From: Sphingopyxis panaciterrulae
GTDB taxonomy: Bacteria > Pseudomonadota > Alphaproteobacteria > Sphingomonadales > Sphingomonadaceae
Length of the DNA: 64,000 nucleotides
NCBI RefSeq assembly: GCF_014199295.1
Contig: NZ_JACIJH010000002.1
Coordinates: 482,348-546,347, forward strand
Direction of reading: 5' to 3'
Part shown: one piece after another, positions 1 to 10,000 of the stretch
Layout of the letters: the number at the start of each line of letters is the position of its first letter
How positions within the stretch are numbered: the first letter of the stretch is position 1
The notes under the pieces: generated by a model
The model's input: only the letters and a program-made list of their open reading frames with translations
Database searches by the model: none
Told to the model about the DNA's origin: nothing
Program-made: the position numbers and the translations under genes

Positions 1-905
1 GGCGTCCCGCCGCGGGCCTCTCGATCGAGACCGGGATGCGCTACGAGATATCGCGCCTGTCGCAGACCGGCGACAGCGAACTCAGGAAGTCGCTCTCCTA
101 TTTCAAGCCGCGCCTGCTGGTGTCCTGGGCCGCATCGCCGCGCGACCGGCTGCGGCTGCAGGTCGAGCGCGAGGTGGGACAGCTCGATTTCGAGGATTTC
201 GTGAGCTCGCCGTCGCTGACCAGCGGCACGGTGACCGCGGGCAACAAGGATCTCGAGCCCGACAGCCTCGTCCGCTACGAGGCGGCGTGGGAACGCCGGA
301 TCGGCGACGGGTCGCTGGTCGTCGCGGCGCGGCACGAATCGATCAGCAACCTTGTCGACCGCGTCGTCGTCGTCTCCGACGACGGGACTTTCGACTCGGC
401 CGGCAACATCGGCCACGCCACTCGCGACGAGGTGGAGGCGAACCTCAATCTTCCGCTCGATCCCCTGGGGCTGCGCGGCCTGACGGTGAAGGGGAATGCG
501 CTTTTCCGGCGCAGCCGCGTTCGCGATCCGCTGACCGGCGCCAAGCGCCGCATTTCGGGCGATCCGCCGGTGGAGGCCGATGTCTCGCTGACCTACGACA
601 TGCCTCGCCATGGCTTGCGCATGGGGATCAACTATATCGTCAAGAAAACCGAAATCGAGTTCAAGGTCGACGAGATCGAACGCGACATCGTGTCCGACCG
701 GGTCGATGCCTTCGTCGAGTACAAGCCGTCCGCGCACTGGACGCTGCGCGCCTTCGCCAAGAATCTGACCGACAGCCCGACGATCCGCGACCGCGATGTC
801 TATTCGGCCTTGCGGGGCACGAGCGGAGTCGATTTCCACGAAATCCGCACGCTGCGCAGCGGCCGCTATTTCGGAATCAATGTGCAATGGGCCTTCGGCA
901 GTTGA
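1..905 (+). CDS. TonB-dependent outer-membrane receptor, C-terminal fragment
   Basis: The reading frame is open from the left window edge (codons begin at base 3), so only the last ~300 residues of a larger protein are present. The visible part is alternating amphipathic beta-strand sequence typical of a receptor barrel, with a stretch like RAFAKNLTDSPTIRDRDVY near the end, as in TonB-dependent receptors. It ends GINVQWAFGS, so the usual terminal aromatic residue sits three residues in from the C-terminus. The plug and signal peptide lie outside the window, and the substrate cannot be told. A secreted hydrolase follows in the same direction 291 bases downstream. Confidence 0.8.
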   Translation, partial: RPAAGLSIETGMRYEISRLSQTGDSELRKSLSYFKPRLLVSWAASPRDRLRLQVEREVGQLDFEDFVSSPSLTSGTVTAGNKDLEPDSLVRYEAAWERRIGDGSLVVAARHESISNLVDRVVVVSDDGTFDSAGNIGHATRDEVEANLNLPLDPLGLRGLTVKGNALFRRSRVRDPLTGAKRRISGDPPVEADVSLTYDMPRHGLRMGINYIVKKTEIEFKVDEIERDIVSDRVDAFVEYKPSAHWTLRAFAKNLTDSPTIRDRDVYSALRGTSGVDFHEIRTLRSGRYFGINVQWAFGS

Positions 906-1117
906 GGCGACGGGCCGCGTGGCAAAATTGTATTATTGACCTCATAATTGTAAAATCGCCGCTTAATCACCGGTGGTGGCGCAGTTTGGCTTTGGAAGGG
1001 GAAATTCCCCGCTTTGTCACTCCGCACCTGATCCGTGGCCCAGATAAGCGAGATAACGAAGAAAGCAGGATCACGCCCCTGTTTTCAAACTACGTCACTC
1101 CCCGGTCACCTCCTCTA

Positions 1118-1144
1118 TTGACTCTTTACAATCAAAAATACAAA
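1118..1144 (+). promoter_or_regulatory. candidate sigma70-type promoter upstream of the secreted hydrolase
   Basis: The stretch 906-1196 holds no gene. Near its end is an AT-rich patch unlike the GC-rich surroundings, with TTGACT at 1118-1123 and TACAAA at 1139-1144, separated by a short 15-nt spacer. The hydrolase start lies about 50 bases downstream. A degenerate copy of the dispersed GTCAC-type repeat is also visible near 1017-1045. The promoter call is an inference from motif position only. Confidence 0.3.
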
Positions 1145-1196
1145 AATGCCCTAGCTCGAAAACGGGCAGGGGATTGGCGTGAGTTGGGAGGATGGG

Positions 1197-2852
1197 ATGA
1201 AGCGAGGCGTTTCTTGTCTGTCGATTCTATTGGGCGCGACGATGCTGCCGGGGGCGGCATCGTCGCAGGAGGCGACGACGATGCCGCCGATCCCGCCCTT
1301 CGAATGCGAGGCGATGGTCCATTATGATCGCGAGATGAAGCTGCCCGGTTATATCCTGCCGACATCCGCCGGCCCGCGGACCTGCATACCCTTCACTTCC
1401 AGCCTGCATCGGCCGCCCGAAGGCTATCGGGGCGATTATTATGTCACCGAATTCACCGACGAGAAGCTGCGCGCACGCTGGACGGCCTGCGAACAGGACA
1501 AGGCATGCCGCAAGCGCGTCTTCGACCAGGTGCACAAGCGGCGCCCGCCGAACCGGGAGTTCCGCAACAATGATCCCCGCGACCGCTTCCTGCTGGGAAA
1601 GGTGCAGGAGCGCGGCGCCGCCACCGACCTGACGCAGATTCGCCGGCCCGCCTTCTTCGCGCGCCAGCCCTATACCGAACCCTTCGCCTCGGTCGATGCC
1701 GACACGTCGGTCGTCGAATTCACCGTTCCGGTCGAGGCCTATGAACGACTCCATCTCGGGATGGACGGGACATGGCGAATTCGCGGCTGGTATATCCGCG
1801 GCAAGGGCATCGAGGCCCCCGATGGTACCCGGCGGCGGGCACTGGTCATTTCCAGCGGCGGCGGCGGCGACCGTATCGCCGCGATCGACGATCCGCGCGA
1901 TATCCACTACACCGTTTCCAAGGACGGAACGACCCATCCCAACGACGACTGGCCGAGCGACCATACCGGCTTCCAGGGCATGCGTCATTGGCGCGAGCTA
2001 TGGCGCAAGCTGCACGAAGCGGGCTATGACGTGCTCGCGCTCGATCGTCGCGGCATCGGCATTTCGGGCGGCTACAGCGACACCAACACGCTGCAGCAGG
2101 GACGCGACCTGCTGACGATCGTCGAAAGCCTGCGGACCGGCGAGGGCATGCGCGCGCTGGCGGCGGACGGCCGGCTGAGCACGGGTATGACGGCGGCGGA
2201 GTCGCTGCGGGGCGGCCCGACCGGCGAGGGGCTGCCGGTGTTCTTCATGGGCAGTTCGCGCGGAACCATGGCGAGCGGCTGGGCGATGGCGATGAACTTC
2301 GACCGCGCCTGCACCTATGACGAACCCGAAATCACCTGCCGGGAGGCAAAGGGCGACCCGTCGATCAAGGGCGCCATGCTGCTGGCCGAATATACGAGCG
2401 GCGCCGGCTATGTTCCGAAGGAAACGACCCCCAAGGACGATGGTCGCGGCCCCGGACGCGATCGCGACCTGTTCGTCGGCGGGATCGAGCAGGAGCATAA
2501 TATCGTCTTCTTCCCCAGCTCGGCGATCCTTGCCAGTATGTCGCGCTGGCCGAGCGTGTTCCTCGCCCGCGGCCTCTGGTGCTACGCCGACTCGCTGGAA
2601 GGCTCGATGGCATCCTACAGCCGCGTCGACGGCCCGAAGGAACTGGTCGTGGTCCGCGGTCCGCACCCCTTCTCGGTCTGGCCCGAGCAGGAGAAGAATC
2701 GCGTCATCGAGCGTATGATCGCCTACGGCAAGGCGGCCGTGTTCGGATATCGCGATATTCCGGGCGCGCGGCCGTGGTCCGACATGAAGGAACTGGTGGC
2801 GACCGCGAGCGATGTCTGGGAACCGTCAACAAAGCCGACGCAGGTCAAATAG
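1197..2852 (+). CDS. secreted alpha/beta-hydrolase family protein
   Basis: A 551-residue protein with an N-terminal export signal (MKRGVSCLSILLGATMLPGA, cleavage probably near ASSQE). An alpha/beta-hydrolase core follows, with a nucleophile-elbow sequence MGSSRG that places Ser354 as the likely catalytic serine. Upstream are ALDRRGIGISGG (about 281-292), as in strand/loop elements of the fold, and a glycine-rich SSGGGG that may form the oxyanion hole. I chose the ATG at 1197 because GGGAGG sits six bases upstream; a GTG at 1179 would place extra residues before the signal peptide. It follows a TonB receptor gene, suggesting, but not proving, that it processes a substrate taken up by that receptor. 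The substrate is unknown. Confidence 0.75.
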   Translation: MKRGVSCLSILLGATMLPGAASSQEATTMPPIPPFECEAMVHYDREMKLPGYILPTSAGPRTCIPFTSSLHRPPEGYRGDYYVTEFTDEKLRARWTACEQDKACRKRVFDQVHKRRPPNREFRNNDPRDRFLLGKVQERGAATDLTQIRRPAFFARQPYTEPFASVDADTSVVEFTVPVEAYERLHLGMDGTWRIRGWYIRGKGIEAPDGTRRRALVISSGGGGDRIAAIDDPRDIHYTVSKDGTTHPNDDWPSDHTGFQGMRHWRELWRKLHEAGYDVLALDRRGIGISGGYSDTNTLQQGRDLLTIVESLRTGEGMRALAADGRLSTGMTAAESLRGGPTGEGLPVFFMGSSRGTMASGWAMAMNFDRACTYDEPEITCREAKGDPSIKGAMLLAEYTSGAGYVPKETTPKDDGRGPGRDRDLFVGGIEQEHNIVFFPSSAILASMSRWPSVFLARGLWCYADSLEGSMASYSRVDGPKELVVVRGPHPFSVWPEQEKNRVIERMIAYGKAAVFGYRDIPGARPWSDMKELVATASDVWEPSTKPTQVK

Positions 2853-2862
2853 ACCGGTGAAT

Positions 2863-4215
2863 TCAGGCGCGGTCGGCTTCCGCTCCCGCCCAGCGCAATT
2901 CGGCGGCGAGTCCGCCGAGCGGCGAGCGGCCGAGGCGGAAGCCTGTCTCGGTCGCCTCGGCGAGGTCGCGCACGATAGCGAGGCCGAATCCGTGGCCATT
3001 CCCGGTCTCGTCGATCCGGACGCCCCGCTGGGTCGCCCGGGCGACGGCCTCCTCGGTCATGCCCGGGCCGTCGTCCTCGACGGCAAGAACGACATCTTCG
3101 CCGTCGCGCCGCCCCGCGATGCGGACCTGGCGCCTGGCGTGGCGCGCCGCATTCTCGACGAGCGCGCCGAGCATTTCGGCAAGGTCGCTGTCCTCGATCG
3201 GCAGGCGGAGCGCAGGGTCGATATCGACCGTGAAGATGACGGCCTCGCCATGTTCGGTTCGTTCGATCACTGCGACGAGCCCTTCCGCCACCTGTTGCGG
3301 GTTCGCTTCGCCGCTCGCGCCGCGCGCCGCCGCCGCGCGCGAGCGGGCGAGTTCCGCCTCCAGCGCCGCGCCGGCCGCTTCGACGGCGCGGTCGATTCCG
3401 TCGGCCGCCGCGTCGGCGCCGGCCTCGCGGGCCCGCCGGCTCTGCGCCGCGACGACGGCGAGCGGTGTCTTGAGGCTGTGGGCCAGATCGGCGGCGCGGC
3501 GCCGCGCCCGTCCCAGATCGGCTTCGCGGGCGGCCGCCATCGCATTGATCGCCTCGGTCAGGGGCAGGATTTCCTGCGGATGCCGGCCCGAGAGCCGGGC
3601 CGCGGGGCTGCGCCGCAGGCGGTCGAGCTCGTGCCGCAGCCGGTCGAGCGGTCGCAGCCCCAGGCTGACCTGCGCATAGGCCGCGAGCGACAGCACGAGC
3701 CACAGGAGGCCGAGCGACAGGGCGAGCCGCGTATCGAATTCGCGCAGGGCTTCGCGCATTTCCTGATCGTTCGCGCCGACGCGGACGATGGCATCGACGG
3801 CGCGCACGTCGGGCTGTACGCGGCGGCTGACGAGGGTGAGCTGTTTGTCGAATGGGCCGGCGACGGTGGCGCTCGACCACCCGTCGGTCTTCGCGGGTCT
3901 GTCGGGCAGGCTCTGGTCCCAGAGCGACGGCGATTGCGCGGTGCCGCCGGGGCCGGCGACCTGCCAATAGACCCCGCTGGCGAGCGACTGGAAGGCCGGG
4001 TCGGCGGGGGCGGGGTCGATCACCGGTTTCCCTGCGCTATCGATGGACAGGCCCGCCACGACCTGCTCGGCCAACGCCGTGAGCTGCGCCACTTCGCGCC
4101 GCTCGATATAATCGTGGATAAGCAGCGATATGCCGGCCCAGGCCAGGGCCAGCGCGATGAAGATCGCCACCGCCGCTCCGAGCAGCAGGCGCAGCCGGAG
4201 CGAGGTGCGCGTCAA
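2863..4215 (-). CDS. sensor histidine kinase (PhoQ/QseC-like)
   Basis: A 450-residue inner-membrane kinase. Transmembrane helices lie at about 10-33 and 166-190, flanking a periplasmic sensor region of about 130 residues. A dimerisation/phosphoacceptor segment LAHSLKTPL places His246 as the phosphorylated residue. The ATPase boxes are N (ALVENAARHA, Asn355), G1 (DDGPGM, 381-386) and G2 (GHGFGLA, 407-413). The gene overlaps its partner response regulator by four bases, so the two are translationally coupled. The PepSY-domain gene at the head of the operon suggests envelope or metal stress sensing, as in PhoPQ-like systems, but the signal is unknown. Confidence 0.92.
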   Translation of the reverse strand: MTRTSLRLRLLLGAAVAIFIALALAWAGISLLIHDYIERREVAQLTALAEQVVAGLSIDSAGKPVIDPAPADPAFQSLASGVYWQVAGPGGTAQSPSLWDQSLPDRPAKTDGWSSATVAGPFDKQLTLVSRRVQPDVRAVDAIVRVGANDQEMREALREFDTRLALSLGLLWLVLSLAAYAQVSLGLRPLDRLRHELDRLRRSPAARLSGRHPQEILPLTEAINAMAAAREADLGRARRRAADLAHSLKTPLAVVAAQSRRAREAGADAAADGIDRAVEAAGAALEAELARSRAAAARGASGEANPQQVAEGLVAVIERTEHGEAVIFTVDIDPALRLPIEDSDLAEMLGALVENAARHARRQVRIAGRRDGEDVVLAVEDDGPGMTEEAVARATQRGVRIDETGNGHGFGLAIVRDLAEATETGFRLGRSPLGGLAAELRWAGAEADRA

Positions 4216-4877
4216 TCTATCTTCCCGGTGAGCATATAGCCGAAGCCGCGCTGCGTCTCGATGACCCGGTTGCCGAGCTTGCGCCGCAGGCGGGCGACGA
4301 TCGCTTCGACGGCATTGGTGTCGTGGCCGTCGCTCGCGCCATAAAGATGGTCGGCGATCTCTCCGGCGGAAACGCGCCGGCTCTGCTGGTGGCCGAGGAA
4401 GTTCAGCAGGCGATATTCGAGCTGCGACAACTGGACCTCGCGCCCGCCGAGCGTTGCGGTCATCCGCGCGGTGTCGATCGTCAGCTCGCCGGCGACGAGA
4501 AGCGGCGAGGAATGGCCGGCGGCCCGGCGCACGAGCGCGCGCGCGCGCGCGATCAGCTCGCCGATCGCGAAGGGCTTGGCCATGTAATCGTCGGCACCGG
4601 CATTGATCCCCTCGACCTTTTCGGCCCAGTCGCCGCGCGCGGTCAGGATCAGCACCGGCATCGTCCGCCCGCCGCCGCGCCAGCGCTTGAGGACGCTGAG
4701 CCCGTCGAGGCGCGGCAGGCCGAGGTCGAGGATGGCCAGCGCATAATCCTCGACGTCGCCCTGAAACCAGGCGTCTTCGCCATTGCCGCAGCGATCGACG
4801 ACGAAGCCTGCCGCGGTCAGCGCCTGCGCGACATCCTCGGCCAGGTCGGGATCATCCTCGACGAGCAGGACGCGCAT
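4212..4877 (-). CDS. OmpR/PhoP-family response regulator
   Basis: A 221-residue DNA-binding response regulator. The receiver domain begins MRVLLVEDD with the acidic pair at 8-9 and the phosphoacceptor Asp51 in ILDLGLPRLDG; the conserved Lys is in MAKPF. The C-terminal winged helix includes LSQLEYRLLNFLGH and ends GYMLTGKID, the normal finish for this family. I use the ATG at 4877 rather than the TTG one codon upstream because the ATG overlaps the stop of the PepSY gene as TGATG. It is the cognate regulator of the kinase encoded immediately downstream. Confidence 0.93.
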   Translation of the reverse strand: MRVLLVEDDPDLAEDVAQALTAAGFVVDRCGNGEDAWFQGDVEDYALAILDLGLPRLDGLSVLKRWRGGGRTMPVLILTARGDWAEKVEGINAGADDYMAKPFAIGELIARARALVRRAAGHSSPLLVAGELTIDTARMTATLGGREVQLSQLEYRLLNFLGHQQSRRVSAGEIADHLYGASDGHDTNAVEAIVARLRRKLGNRVIETQRGFGYMLTGKID

Positions 4878-5239
4878 CAATCATCCTCGATCTTGATGAC
4901 GCTGCCGGTACGGGCGTTGATCTCGACCTCGCGGACCCGGCCCGAGGGCGTCAGGATCTTGACCTCATATTTGATGCCCCAGCTTTCATATTCGAGCTCG
5001 ACCTTGACGACCTCGCCGGGCACCTTGGCCTGCGCGATGGCGAGTACGCGGGGCAGCGGCAGCAATTCGCCGCGCTGCACGGCCTGGCGGATGGCGTCCT
5101 GTTCGGCGCGCTTGCGCTCGGCCTTGGACGGGCCGTGGTCGTGCGACTTTTCAAAGCCGTGGGCAATGGTGGGGGCCGCGGCATAGCCGAGCGGCAGCGC
5201 GCCGGCGGCGAGCAGGGCGAGGGCAGAAGTGAAACGCAT
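4877..5239 (-). CDS. PepSY-domain periplasmic protein
   Basis: A 120-residue protein with a signal peptide (MRFTSALALLAAGALPLGYA). A short charged, His-containing linker precedes a single PepSY-type domain: AIAQAKVPGEVVKVELEYE, then KYEVKILTPSGRVREVEIN and a final TGSVIKIEDD. PepSY domains are common in periplasmic proteins linked to peptidase inhibition or two-component signalling. I chose the start at 5239, with AAAGGA seven bases upstream. A second candidate at 5263 has AGGAGG only one base away and would add eight residues before the signal peptide. It is the first gene of the operon with the two-component pair. Confidence 0.75.
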   Translation of the reverse strand: MRFTSALALLAAGALPLGYAAAPTIAHGFEKSHDHGPSKAERKRAEQDAIRQAVQRGELLPLPRVLAIAQAKVPGEVVKVELEYESWGIKYEVKILTPSGRVREVEINARTGSVIKIEDD

Positions 5240-5436
5240 CTTGATGTCCTTTATTCGGTTCATGCCTCCTTTTACGAGTCGCTTGCTGATATCAGCCTGA
5301 TAGCCGGTCGCGCAGCGTTCGCCATACACGCCGGGAAAGCGCCTTTCCCGGCGCAATTCCCGCGGCGGCAAAAAATTTTCGCCATGAGAAGAAGGAAAAT
5401 CTCCTCCCGCGCCTCTTAGGGTGCAAGACAGGACAT

Positions 5437-6033
5437 ATGCAGGGGGAAGGAGAGGTCACGACGAAGGGCGTGAATGTCGAGCGGCGGCGCCGCATGGCCG
5501 CGTGGGTGACACAGCATGTCATTCCCCACGAGCGGGCCGTGCGCGCGTGGCTCGCGCGCCATGCGTCGCAGGAGGATGTCGACGACGTGATTCAGGAAAG
5601 CTATTCGCGCTGCGCCGCGCTGGACAGCGTCGATCATATCCATCGGCCCGACGCCTATTTTTTCTCGATCGCGCGCAACCTCCTCGTCCAGCGCCTGCGC
5701 CGCGCGCGGATCGTGCCGATCGAGGCCTTTGCGGAGATCGACGCCTATCAGGACGATCTGCGCCCCTCGCCCGAGCGCGAGGCCGGCGGCCGGATCGACT
5801 ATAATCGCCTGCTGGCGCTGATCGACAGCCTGCCCGAGCGCCGCCGCCGCATCGTGCGGATGCGCAAGATCGAGGGGCTTTCGCAGCGCGAGATCGCGGA
5901 GCGGCTCGGCGTGAGCGAGAGCATCGTCGAGAACGAGGTCTTCCGCGGCGTGCAGGCCGTGCAGCGCGCCTGGCGCGACGGCGAGGCGGAGGCCGAGGCG
6001 CGCATGGCCGGCGAGCGGGAGCAGCGGCCATGA
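5437..6033 (+). CDS. ECF sigma factor, FecI type
   Basis: A 198-residue extracytoplasmic-function sigma factor. Region 2 covers about 35-95 (ASQEDVDDVIQESYSRC, then RPDAYFFSIARNLL). Region 4 covers about 125-180, with the helix-turn-helix LSQREIAERLGVSESIVEN. The stop overlaps the FecR start by four bases (ATGA), and a TonB receptor with an STN signalling domain follows, the standard cell-surface signalling arrangement. The first residues are uncertain; ATG 5437 is used, with only a weak upstream ribosome site. Confidence 0.9.
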   Translation: MQGEGEVTTKGVNVERRRRMAAWVTQHVIPHERAVRAWLARHASQEDVDDVIQESYSRCAALDSVDHIHRPDAYFFSIARNLLVQRLRRARIVPIEAFAEIDAYQDDLRPSPEREAGGRIDYNRLLALIDSLPERRRRIVRMRKIEGLSQREIAERLGVSESIVENEVFRGVQAVQRAWRDGEAEAEARMAGEREQRP

Positions 6034-6986
6034 CCCGCAGCAGCGCCAGCGACATCGACGCCGACGCCGCGCGCTATGTCGCGCGGATGGACCGCGACGA
6101 TTGGTCCGACGCGCAGGAACGGGACTTGCAGGACTGGCTCGCGCGCGACCCGCGCCACCCCGGCGCGCTGCTGCGCGCGCAGGCGGCGTGGATGACGCTC
6201 GATCTGCCGCGCCCGGCGGAGGCGGTGCCGCAGGACGGGCTGGCGCGTTTCGGATGGCTGAGCCGCCGCAACCTGCTCGCCGGCGGCGGCGCGGCCATCG
6301 CCGCGTCCGTCGCGGGCGCGCTGATGCTCGGCGGCGGAACCAGCTATGCGACATCCGTAGGCGAAATCCGCCGCGTGCCGCTTGCCGACGGCTCGATCGC
6401 CGCGATCAACACCGCCAGCACCATCGAGGTGAAGCTGGACGACGCGGTTCGCCACGTGCGGGTCGAACAGGGCGAAGCCTGGTTCCAGGTCGCCAAGGAC
6501 CGGCAGCGCCCCTTCGTCGTCGCGGCGGGCCGCGCCCGCGTCCGTGCGGTCGGCACCGCCTTTTCGGTGCGGCGGCGCGCAGGCGGCGCCGACATCCTCG
6601 TCACCGAAGGCGAGGTCGAGGTCTGGGCCGACGGTGCCGAGGGGCATCGCGTCCGGCTGGGGGCGGGGTCGCGCGGCTTCGTCGCCGACGATGCGGCGAT
6701 CGAACAGGCGTCCGCGGCGCCATCGGCGATCGACCGCGCGCTCGCATGGCGTAGTGGCAAGGTCGATCTCGCCGGCGACCGCCTCGACAGCGCCGTCGCC
6801 GAGTTCAACCGCTACAACCGCCGCCGCCTCGTCGTCGCCGATCCCGCCATCGCCGGCGAGCGGCTCGACGGCCTGTTCCGTACCGACGATCCCGAAGGCT
6901 TCGCGCAGGCCGTCCACATCACCCTCGGCGTTCCGGTCGACCCGTCCGATCCGGCGCAGATCCGCATCGGCAATCCCGCCCGCTGA
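6030..6986 (+). CDS. FecR-family anti-sigma/transmembrane sensor
   Basis: A 318-residue protein with the usual FecR layout. An N-terminal DUF4880 segment contains DWSDAQERDLQDWLARDPRH. One membrane helix lies at about 80-102 (NLLAGGGAAIAASVAGALML). A periplasmic FecR domain follows (GEIRRVPLADGSIAAINT, then VRAVGTAFSVR and VTEGEVEVWADG), and a C-terminal DUF4974-like segment (VAEFNRYNRRRLVV). It should hold or activate the adjacent sigma factor in response to contact with the STN domain of the downstream receptor. The SRRNLL before the helix is reminiscent of a twin-arginine signal, as in other FecR proteins. Confidence 0.9.
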   Translation: MTRSSASDIDADAARYVARMDRDDWSDAQERDLQDWLARDPRHPGALLRAQAAWMTLDLPRPAEAVPQDGLARFGWLSRRNLLAGGGAAIAASVAGALMLGGGTSYATSVGEIRRVPLADGSIAAINTASTIEVKLDDAVRHVRVEQGEAWFQVAKDRQRPFVVAAGRARVRAVGTAFSVRRRAGGADILVTEGEVEVWADGAEGHRVRLGAGSRGFVADDAAIEQASAAPSAIDRALAWRSGKVDLAGDRLDSAVAEFNRYNRRRLVVADPAIAGERLDGLFRTDDPEGFAQAVHITLGVPVDPSDPAQIRIGNPAR

Positions 6987-7077
6987 ATAAAAGGCGCCCC
7001 GAACTGAAGGAAAACCGCGGTTCGAGACTCTACAGGTCGAAGGCGCCGGACAGGAGCGCCCGATATGGGAGGGAGAC

Positions 7078-10000
7078 ATGGGGATGGGAATCAGCCGCAG
7101 CGCGTTCATGGCCACGACCGCGATCGTCTGCGTCGCGACCGCGACGCCGGCCCTGGCGCAGGCCAAGAGCTTCGACGTGCCGGCACAGTCGGCGACCACC
7201 GGAATCGCGGAACTCGGGCGGCAGGCCGACATCCAGATCGTCGCCGCGCGCAAGGACACCGAGGGCAAGCAGGTCAACGCCGTTCGCGGCGACATGACGG
7301 TCGAACAGGCGCTCGCGCTACTGCTGAAAGGCACCGGCCTGACCGCCCGCCGCACCGGGACGCAGACCTGGTCGGTCGTCCGCGCCGCCGAGCCGCCGGC
7401 CGCGGCCGACGAGTACCGCGGCAACGAAATCGTGGTCACCGCACAGAAGCGGGTGGAATCGGTGCAGGACGTGCCGATCGCCGTCACCGCGCTGTCGCAG
7501 AAGACGCTGGAGGAACAGAAGATCGAGGGTGGCCCCGACATCATGCGCGCGGTGCCGAACCTGACCTTCAGCAAATCCAACTTCACCGGCTATAACCTCT
7601 CGATCCGCGGTGTCGGCACCAAGGCGGTCTCCGCGACCAGCGATCCCGGCGTCGCCGTTTCCTTCAACAACAGCGGCCTGATCCACAATCGATTCTTCGA
7701 ACAGGAATTCTTCGACATGGAGCGGGTCGAGGTGCTGCGCGGGCCGCAGGGGACGCTCTATGGCCGCAATGCGACCGGCGGTGTCGTCAACCTGATCACG
7801 ACCCAGCCCGATTTCGGCGGGTTCGAGGGGAGCATCAAGGGCGAGGTCGGCAATTACAACAGCCGCCGCCTGCTCGCGATGCTCAACGTGCCGCTGGTCG
7901 ACGACGTGCTGGCGGTGCGCGTCGCGGGCTCGATGACCCAGCGCAGCGGCTATGATTACAACGCGACAACCAAGAACCGCATCAACGGCCGCGACCTCTG
8001 GTCGCTCCGCACGACGGTCGCCTTCGAGCCGGCGCCTTGGTTCCGTGCCAATCTGATCTGGGAACGCTTCAACGAGAATGACAACCGCTCGCGCACCGGC
8101 AAGCAGCTATGCCATCGCGATGACGGGCCGACGCATGTGGGTGATGTCGATCTCGCCGATGGGGCGAATATCTATGGCAGCGTGGAAATCCGCCGCGCCC
8201 TGTTCGGACAGGGCTGCAAGCCGGGAAGCCTCTACGATGACGGAGCCTTCGACACGCCCAACGGCCTGTCCTACAGCTTCATTCTGGCTCCTGTCGCGAT
8301 GAAGGATGGCGGGCAGGCGATCGGGGTAGACCCGGTTACAGGTCAGTTGCAATCCGTTATCCAGCCCGTCGATCCCTATGGTGGCCTCCGGCAAATTCCC
8401 AATCTGCGCACGATCGAATCGATCCGCGATCCGCGCTATCGGGCAAAGGCGGACCTCCTCCAATTCAATCTCGATGTGGATATCACGCCCGCACTGACCT
8501 TCACGTCCCAGACGGCCTATAATGAAGATCAGACCTATTCGTTTCAGGATTATAATCGCTTCAAAAGCCTCCCGGTTTTCACCGATACGACGCCCCTTCT
8601 TCAAGGCGGCGTCCTGAATCCCCCGCCCAGCCCCTATCATGATTTGATACCGGGCGGCATTTTCTGCGATCCGCAGATCGGTTGTTCCGATACGATCGCC
8701 GGCTTCGATATCAGCCAGGCCAAGTCGAAACAGTTCAATCAGGAATTCCGACTGCAATCTTCTTTCGACGGCCCATTCAACTTCAGTGCCGGTGTCAACT
8801 ACACGCGGTTCAAGACGTTGACCGACTATTACGTCATGTTCAACGTGCTGACCGCCACGGCCTGGGGCGCAGGGTTTTATCCCCCCTTTGGCCAGGACTG
8901 GGACCCGAATGTGTGCCAGGGTTCCAATACGCTGAATGGAGGGAGCACCGGAAGCGCATTGCCGGTCCCGGCAAGCGACCCCCTGGCGATGTGCCCCTAT
9001 GTCGATCCCAATCCGGTCGAGAGCATCGACGGCAACGGACATAATTATTTCCGGTCCAAGAATCCGTACAAGCTCACGTCCTCGGCGCTGTTCGGCGAAC
9101 TCTATTATAATATCCGCGACGACCTGAAACTGACGGCGGGTTTTCGCTACACCGAGGACCGAAAGACGTTCACCCCCGTTCCATCGCAAGTTCTGCTGGC
9201 ACGCTCTTTGATCGGCGGGGGAACGGTTTCCGCCGGATATCCCGAAGACCCGCCGATCAAGCAGAAGTGGGGCGAGTGGACGGGACGGATCGGCCTCGAC
9301 TGGAAGCCCGATGTTGGTTTCACCGACGACACCATGCTCTATGCCTTCTATTCGCGCGGCTATAAAGGTGGCGGCGCCAATCCGCCGAGCCCCGGGTTCG
9401 CGACCAAGGAAGAGTGGCTCGCCAACGCCATTGCCGATGGCGTCGATCAAGGCAATCTCACCTTCATCGAGCTTTTCAACCAGCTTCCGGTGCTGGAGTT
9501 GACCGGCGTAGAATATGGGCAGACATTCGATCCCGAATTCGTCGATGCCTTCGAAATCGGCGCGAAGAACAGCCTGCTGAACGGGGCGCTGACCCTGAAT
9601 CTCACGGGCTTCTATTATGATTACAAGGATTATCAGGTCTCCCAGATTCGCGACCGAACGGCGGTGAACGAGAATTTCGACGCCAAGGTCTGGGGACTGG
9701 AATTCGAGACGGTATTCGCGCCGACCCGCAATCTGCGGCTCAACGCCAATATCGGCTATCTTCGCACCAAGATCGGGAAGGGGGAGACCTCGATCGACAT
9801 CATGAACCGCACCCAGGGCAATCCCGACTATACGCTGGTCAAGCCCTGGATGCAGTTGCCGTCCAACTGCGTCGTTCCGACCCACGTTGCAGCGGAATGG
9901 GCCAGAACCAATAACGGAGTTGCCCAATATTACGGCCTGTGCGGCGGGGTGCGGGGGCTGATCGGTGGCTTTATCGGTTCGACCATCCGCGATCCCGCTT

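Noticed and set aside
1099..1112. GTCAC-type units that could be another Pho box before the secreted hydrolase.
   Set aside because: The units lack the 11-nt spacing and the -10 geometry seen at the two accepted sites.
4529..4552. Run of alternating GC dinucleotides that could be a Z-DNA or slippage tract.
   Set aside because: It lies in the coding sequence of the response regulator and encodes an ordinary Ala/Arg stretch; nothing marks it as a separate element.
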